A stretch of DNA of 5,742 bases. It comes from a bacterium (GTDB lineage: Bacteria; Desulfobacterota; DSWW01). Shown here in pieces: positions 4,801 through 5,742 of this stretch. A program made the translations under genes and the position numbers. The notes under the pieces were generated by a model. The model had not been told where the DNA came from. It saw only the letters and a program-made list of their open reading frames with translations, and ran no database searches. Where the stretch lies: positions 1 through 5,742 of the forward strand of contig JAUWSZ010000205.1 in the NCBI GenBank assembly GCA_030609865.1, in the 5' to 3' direction. Every line of letters starts with the position of its first letter. Position 1 is the stretch's first letter.

Positions 4801-5742
4801 AATGCGACGCCCGCCTCCGGCCCGGGGCAGGCCCCGCCCGGAGCGAAACCCGCGACAGAAGCGGGGAGGGTTCTGGAAAGCCTGGAGAAGGGGTTGGAAC
4901 TCTTCTTCAAACATCAAGGCGAAACCCTGCAGGTTCATGAGCAGTATCTGAATCATCACCTGGAGTATACCCGAACGTTCTATGACCTGATGCGGCAGCA
5001 GTCTTCTCTCGTGGGAAGTGGGCCTTCCGGGTACGTGGTGGAAGGCCTGGAGCGAAGCATGGCCGGGTTTCACGACCACCAGGGAGAGACCCTGCGGGTG
5101 CACGAGCAGTATCTGCGAAGCCAGGCCGAGGCATCCAAGTCCGCCATTGAGGTTTTGAGGGAGCAGTCTTCCCTGGTGACGGGGCGCGCCCCCGCACCGA
5201 CCCGGAGGTCGGCCGTTTCGGCCGCCGTTCCTTCGTCTGCACCCATTGCCATGAAGACCGAGACCGCCGAGACGCTCTCGGCACGAGAGCCGGAGCCGGT
5301 TGCGGCCCCGGCGGCGGTTGGTCCCGGGATCGCGGCCTTGACCGAGGCGATGCTGCAGGTGGTGAGCGAGAAGACAGGCTACCCGGTGGAGATGCTCGAG
5401 CTGGATATGGAGATGGAGGCGGATCTGGGGATCGACTCGATCAAGCGGGTGGAGATCCTGGGCACGATGATGGATCAGTACCCGAACCTGCCGGAGATGA
5501 ACCCGGAGGAGCTTGCCGAGTTGAAGACCCTGGGGCAGATCGTGGGGCACATGGAATCTTGCCTGTCTGCCGGGGTGGATGCAACCCCTGCGGCACCCTC
5601 ATCGGCGTCGGTACCGGCGGTCGTCCCTGCAGACGCGGCACCCGGCATCGAGGCCCTGACGGAGGTCATGCTGCAGGTGGTGAGCGAGAAGATGGGCTAC
5701 CCGGTGGAGATGCTCGAGCTGGATATGGAGATGGAGGCGGAC
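1873..5742 (+). CDS. pfaA: PfaA-like polyunsaturated fatty acid/polyketide synthase, iterative type I multienzyme (3'-truncated)
   Basis: The frame is open from ATG 1873 to the window edge: 1,290 codons with no stop. PfaA proteins are typically around 2,500 residues or more, so about half is visible. They condense malonyl units repeatedly on tandem ACPs to make long acyl chains, anaerobically and in the cytoplasm. Seen in order are a ketosynthase (residues 20-476; Cys220, His355, His395), a linker, an acyltransferase (about 588-925; Ser692, His798), a post-AT segment with TGANYVSEKT (949-958), two 55-residue HQGETLxVHEQYL modules (1000-1109), an Ala/Pro linker, ACP1 (1151-1256; Ser1189) and the start of ACP2. 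Stretches such as YCKRGGFLPEIDF, MPPNILEVTD, WEENSFPG and LGNVIAGRIANR closely match marine PfaA as I recall it, and the domain order agrees. Ketoreductase and dehydratase-like domains are expected downstream. The main alternative is a PfaA-related lipid synthase such as the HglE (heterocyst glycolipid) type, so the product is uncertain. Confidence 0.88.
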   Translation, partial: MTSQKPNDDSRLRSRLQETPIAVIGMACLFPQARNAREFWDNIVNKRDSITDVPSNRWDVKEYYDPDPKAPDKTYCKRGGFLPEIDFDPMEFGMPPNILEVTDVSQMLSLIVAKGALDDARYGDSSDFDRDRIGIVLGVGGGQKLITPLTTRLQYPVWKKVLTKSGLSEEDAEIIVEKIRKAYIPWEENSFPGMLGNVIAGRIANRLNLGGTNCVVDAACASSLTALKMAVSELLECRSDIMLAGGVDTDNSIFMYMCFSKTPAFTDGERSSPFDIDSNGMMVGEGIGMMALKRLEDAERDNDRIYAVIRGIGTSSDGRFSSIYNPRPEGQVKALRRAYEDAGIHHSTVGLVEAHGTGTRAGDPSEVKALKDFFGKENGRTQYIALGSVKSQIGHTKAAAGSAGLIKAAMALYHKILPPTINVKEPNPKFELDESPLYVNTETRPWIHTEDDLPRRAAVSSFGFGGTNFHVVLEEYQKKATGPYRLHGVPHGLLLSAATPEALRKECNRVLVVLGSEDAGKNHRALLESCRTSEIPREAARIGFVSESLEETRERLKLVLEALESRGEEESWSLPKGVYYRKSGMDFEGKVVALFSGQGSQYLEMGKEVACSFPTLLDAYRELDRLFVEDKRTPLSEAVFPRPAFDRDQRKVDEEHLRNTEFAQPAIGVLSSGLYRILAEAGFKPDFVAGHSFGELTALWAAQVLSDEDFFGLARARGRAMAAPEDPGFDAGTMVAVIGDVEEIRKEVDKEPAGTVANLNSKQEVVLAGPTEEMAALQERLKEKGYRVVPLPVSAAFHTPLVGHAQKPFAKAIRAAKFRSPQCPVYSNTTGHPYAEDPKAIQKTLAEHILNPVLFKEEIENMYKDGGRLFVEFGPRGILTKLVGNILEGRPHTAVALNPSPKRSSDRQLRQAVVQLRVAGLPLRDIDPYRAEEPIEDGKRGGPATVRLTGANYVSEKTQKAFLDALDDGHQIAGSVNATPASGPGQAPPGAKPATEAGRVLESLEKGLELFFKHQGETLQVHEQYLNHHLEYTRTFYDLMRQQSSLVGSGPSGYVVEGLERSMAGFHDHQGETLRVHEQYLRSQAEASKSAIEVLREQSSLVTGRAPAPTRRSAVSAAVPSSAPIAMKTETAETLSAREPEPVAAPAAVGPGIAALTEAMLQVVSEKTGYPVEMLELDMEMEADLGIDSIKRVEILGTMMDQYPNLPEMNPEELAELKTLGQIVGHMESCLSAGVDATPAAPSSASVPAVVPADAAPGIEALTEVMLQVVSEKMGYPVEMLELDMEMEAD
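1930..3300 (+). other. Ketosynthase (KS) domain of the pfaA-like protein
   Basis: Residues about 20-476 run from PIAVIGMACLFP to SSFGFGGTNFHVVLEEY, the usual KS borders. The nucleophile is Cys220 in DAACASSL, and the two catalytic histidines are His355 in EAHGTGT and His395 in KSQIGHTKAAAG. The 135- and 40-residue spacings equal those of modular polyketide synthase KS domains. The intact triad supports active decarboxylative condensation rather than a KSQ or chain-length-factor-type domain. It has Ser where the marine PfaA I recall has Gly (DAACAGSL). Confidence 0.92.
3634..4647 (+). other. Malonyl-type acyltransferase (MAT) domain of the pfaA-like protein
   Basis: Residues about 588-925. 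GQGSQY (597-602) opens the domain, GHSFGE carries the nucleophile Ser692, Arg717 lies exactly 25 residues later as in FabD (Ser92/Arg117, where it binds the malonyl carboxylate), and AAFHTPLVGHAQ supplies the catalytic His798. The Phe in GHSFGE and the AFH motif point to malonyl rather than methylmalonyl loading. The preceding linker (477-587) contains no recognised catalytic motif. Confidence 0.88.
4870..5199 (+). repeat. Two tandem copies of a 55-residue HQGETLxVHEQYL module
   Basis: Copy 1 is 4870-5034 (residues 1000-1054) and copy 2 is 5035-5199 (1055-1109, the last few residues already linker-like). They align without gaps at a 165-bp period, and 24 of the first 48 residues are identical, including the whole HQGETLxVHEQYL core (1014-1026 and 1069-1081) and the closing QSSLV. 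The composition (Glu, Gln, Leu, Arg, no Pro within the core) suggests amphipathic helices. Marine PfaA, as I recall it, has a more diverged pair of similar segments (F..QQ.T..LH.QFL) in the same place, so this appears to be a conserved structural element between AT and ACPs. Its function is unknown to me. Confidence 0.75.
5323..5640 (+). other. Acyl carrier protein domain 1 with linker (first tandem ACP repeat unit)
   Basis: Residues 1151-1256. The phosphopantetheine attachment site is Ser1189 in LGIDSIKRVEIL, the classic Pfa-type ACP motif, which needs activation by a phosphopantetheinyl transferase (not in this window). The helical domain ends near residue 1235 and is followed by an Ala/Pro/Val linker leading to the next copy. 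The repeat period is 318 bp (106 residues). Confidence 0.9.
5641..5742 (+). other. Acyl carrier protein domain 2, start only (cut by the window edge)
   Basis: Residues 1257-1290 repeat the start of ACP1. Over the 102 visible bases there are 9 differences (about 91% identity), including an unbroken match from GGCTACCCG through ATGGAGGCG. The window stops just before the LGIDS site, so its serine is not seen. Tandem ACPs are a hallmark of PfaA, which commonly has about five or more. Confidence 0.88.

Noticed and set aside
2686..5550. Open reading frame of 954 codons on the - strand
   Set aside because: It is in codon register with, and fully antisense to, the clearly recognisable KS-AT-ACP synthase. 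Its translation is Arg/His/Gly/Leu-rich without any known domain, and its openness follows from the lack of TTA/CTA/TCA in the sense gene.
1..5742. tRNA, rRNA, CRISPR array, insertion sequence or attachment site
   Set aside because: No cloverleaf-like segment, spaced identical direct repeats, transposase motif or terminal inverted repeats were seen; the only long repeats are the protein-coding module and ACP duplications.

Overview
The window is bacterial DNA, moderately GC-rich (roughly 55-60% by eye) with AT-rich gaps between genes. Everything real is on the + strand: the 3' end of an adenylate-forming acyl ligase gene, a complete hexapeptide-repeat acyltransferase gene, and the first 1,290 codons of a very large iterative type I polyketide/fatty-acid synthase of the PfaA (polyunsaturated fatty acid synthase) type. 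The species cannot be named. A PfaA-like synthase beside an acyl ligase and a left-handed beta-helix acyltransferase would fit the secondary-lipid loci of Desulfobacterota or other sediment bacteria, but that is a guess from recalled families.

Layout. Positions 3-638 encode the C-terminal 211 residues of an acyl-CoA/acyl-ACP ligase-like enzyme. Positions 639-850 are an AT-rich gap with repeated ACATAA/TTATGT motifs and a near-consensus sigma-70-type promoter (TTGAGA, 17 bp, TATACT). The acyltransferase follows at 851-1519. Positions 1520-1872 are a 353-base gap with no convincing gene. It holds a second near-consensus promoter (TTTACA, 17 bp, TACAAT), a leader of about 167 nt with nested inverted repeats, a perfect 12-bp palindrome and a good ribosome binding site. 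The pfaA-like gene starts at 1873 and runs off the end. Its domain order is ketosynthase, malonyl-type acyltransferase, a conserved post-AT segment, two copies of a 55-residue HQGETLxVHEQYL module, an Ala/Pro linker, one complete acyl carrier protein (ACP) and the start of a second.

How the genes may work together. The synthase would build a long acyl chain by repeated decarboxylative condensation of malonyl units on its tandem ACPs. The reductive and dehydratase domains should lie beyond the window. The upstream ligase could activate a fatty acid as primer or product, and the acyltransferase could modify a lipid or sugar head group. Both links rest only on proximity. Separate promoters ahead of genes 2 and 3 suggest that they can be transcribed independently.

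The synthase extends past the right edge, so its ACP count and the downstream pfaB/C/D-type genes are unknown. A 954-codon open frame on the opposite strand of the synthase is an artefact of codon bias and is not annotated as a gene.
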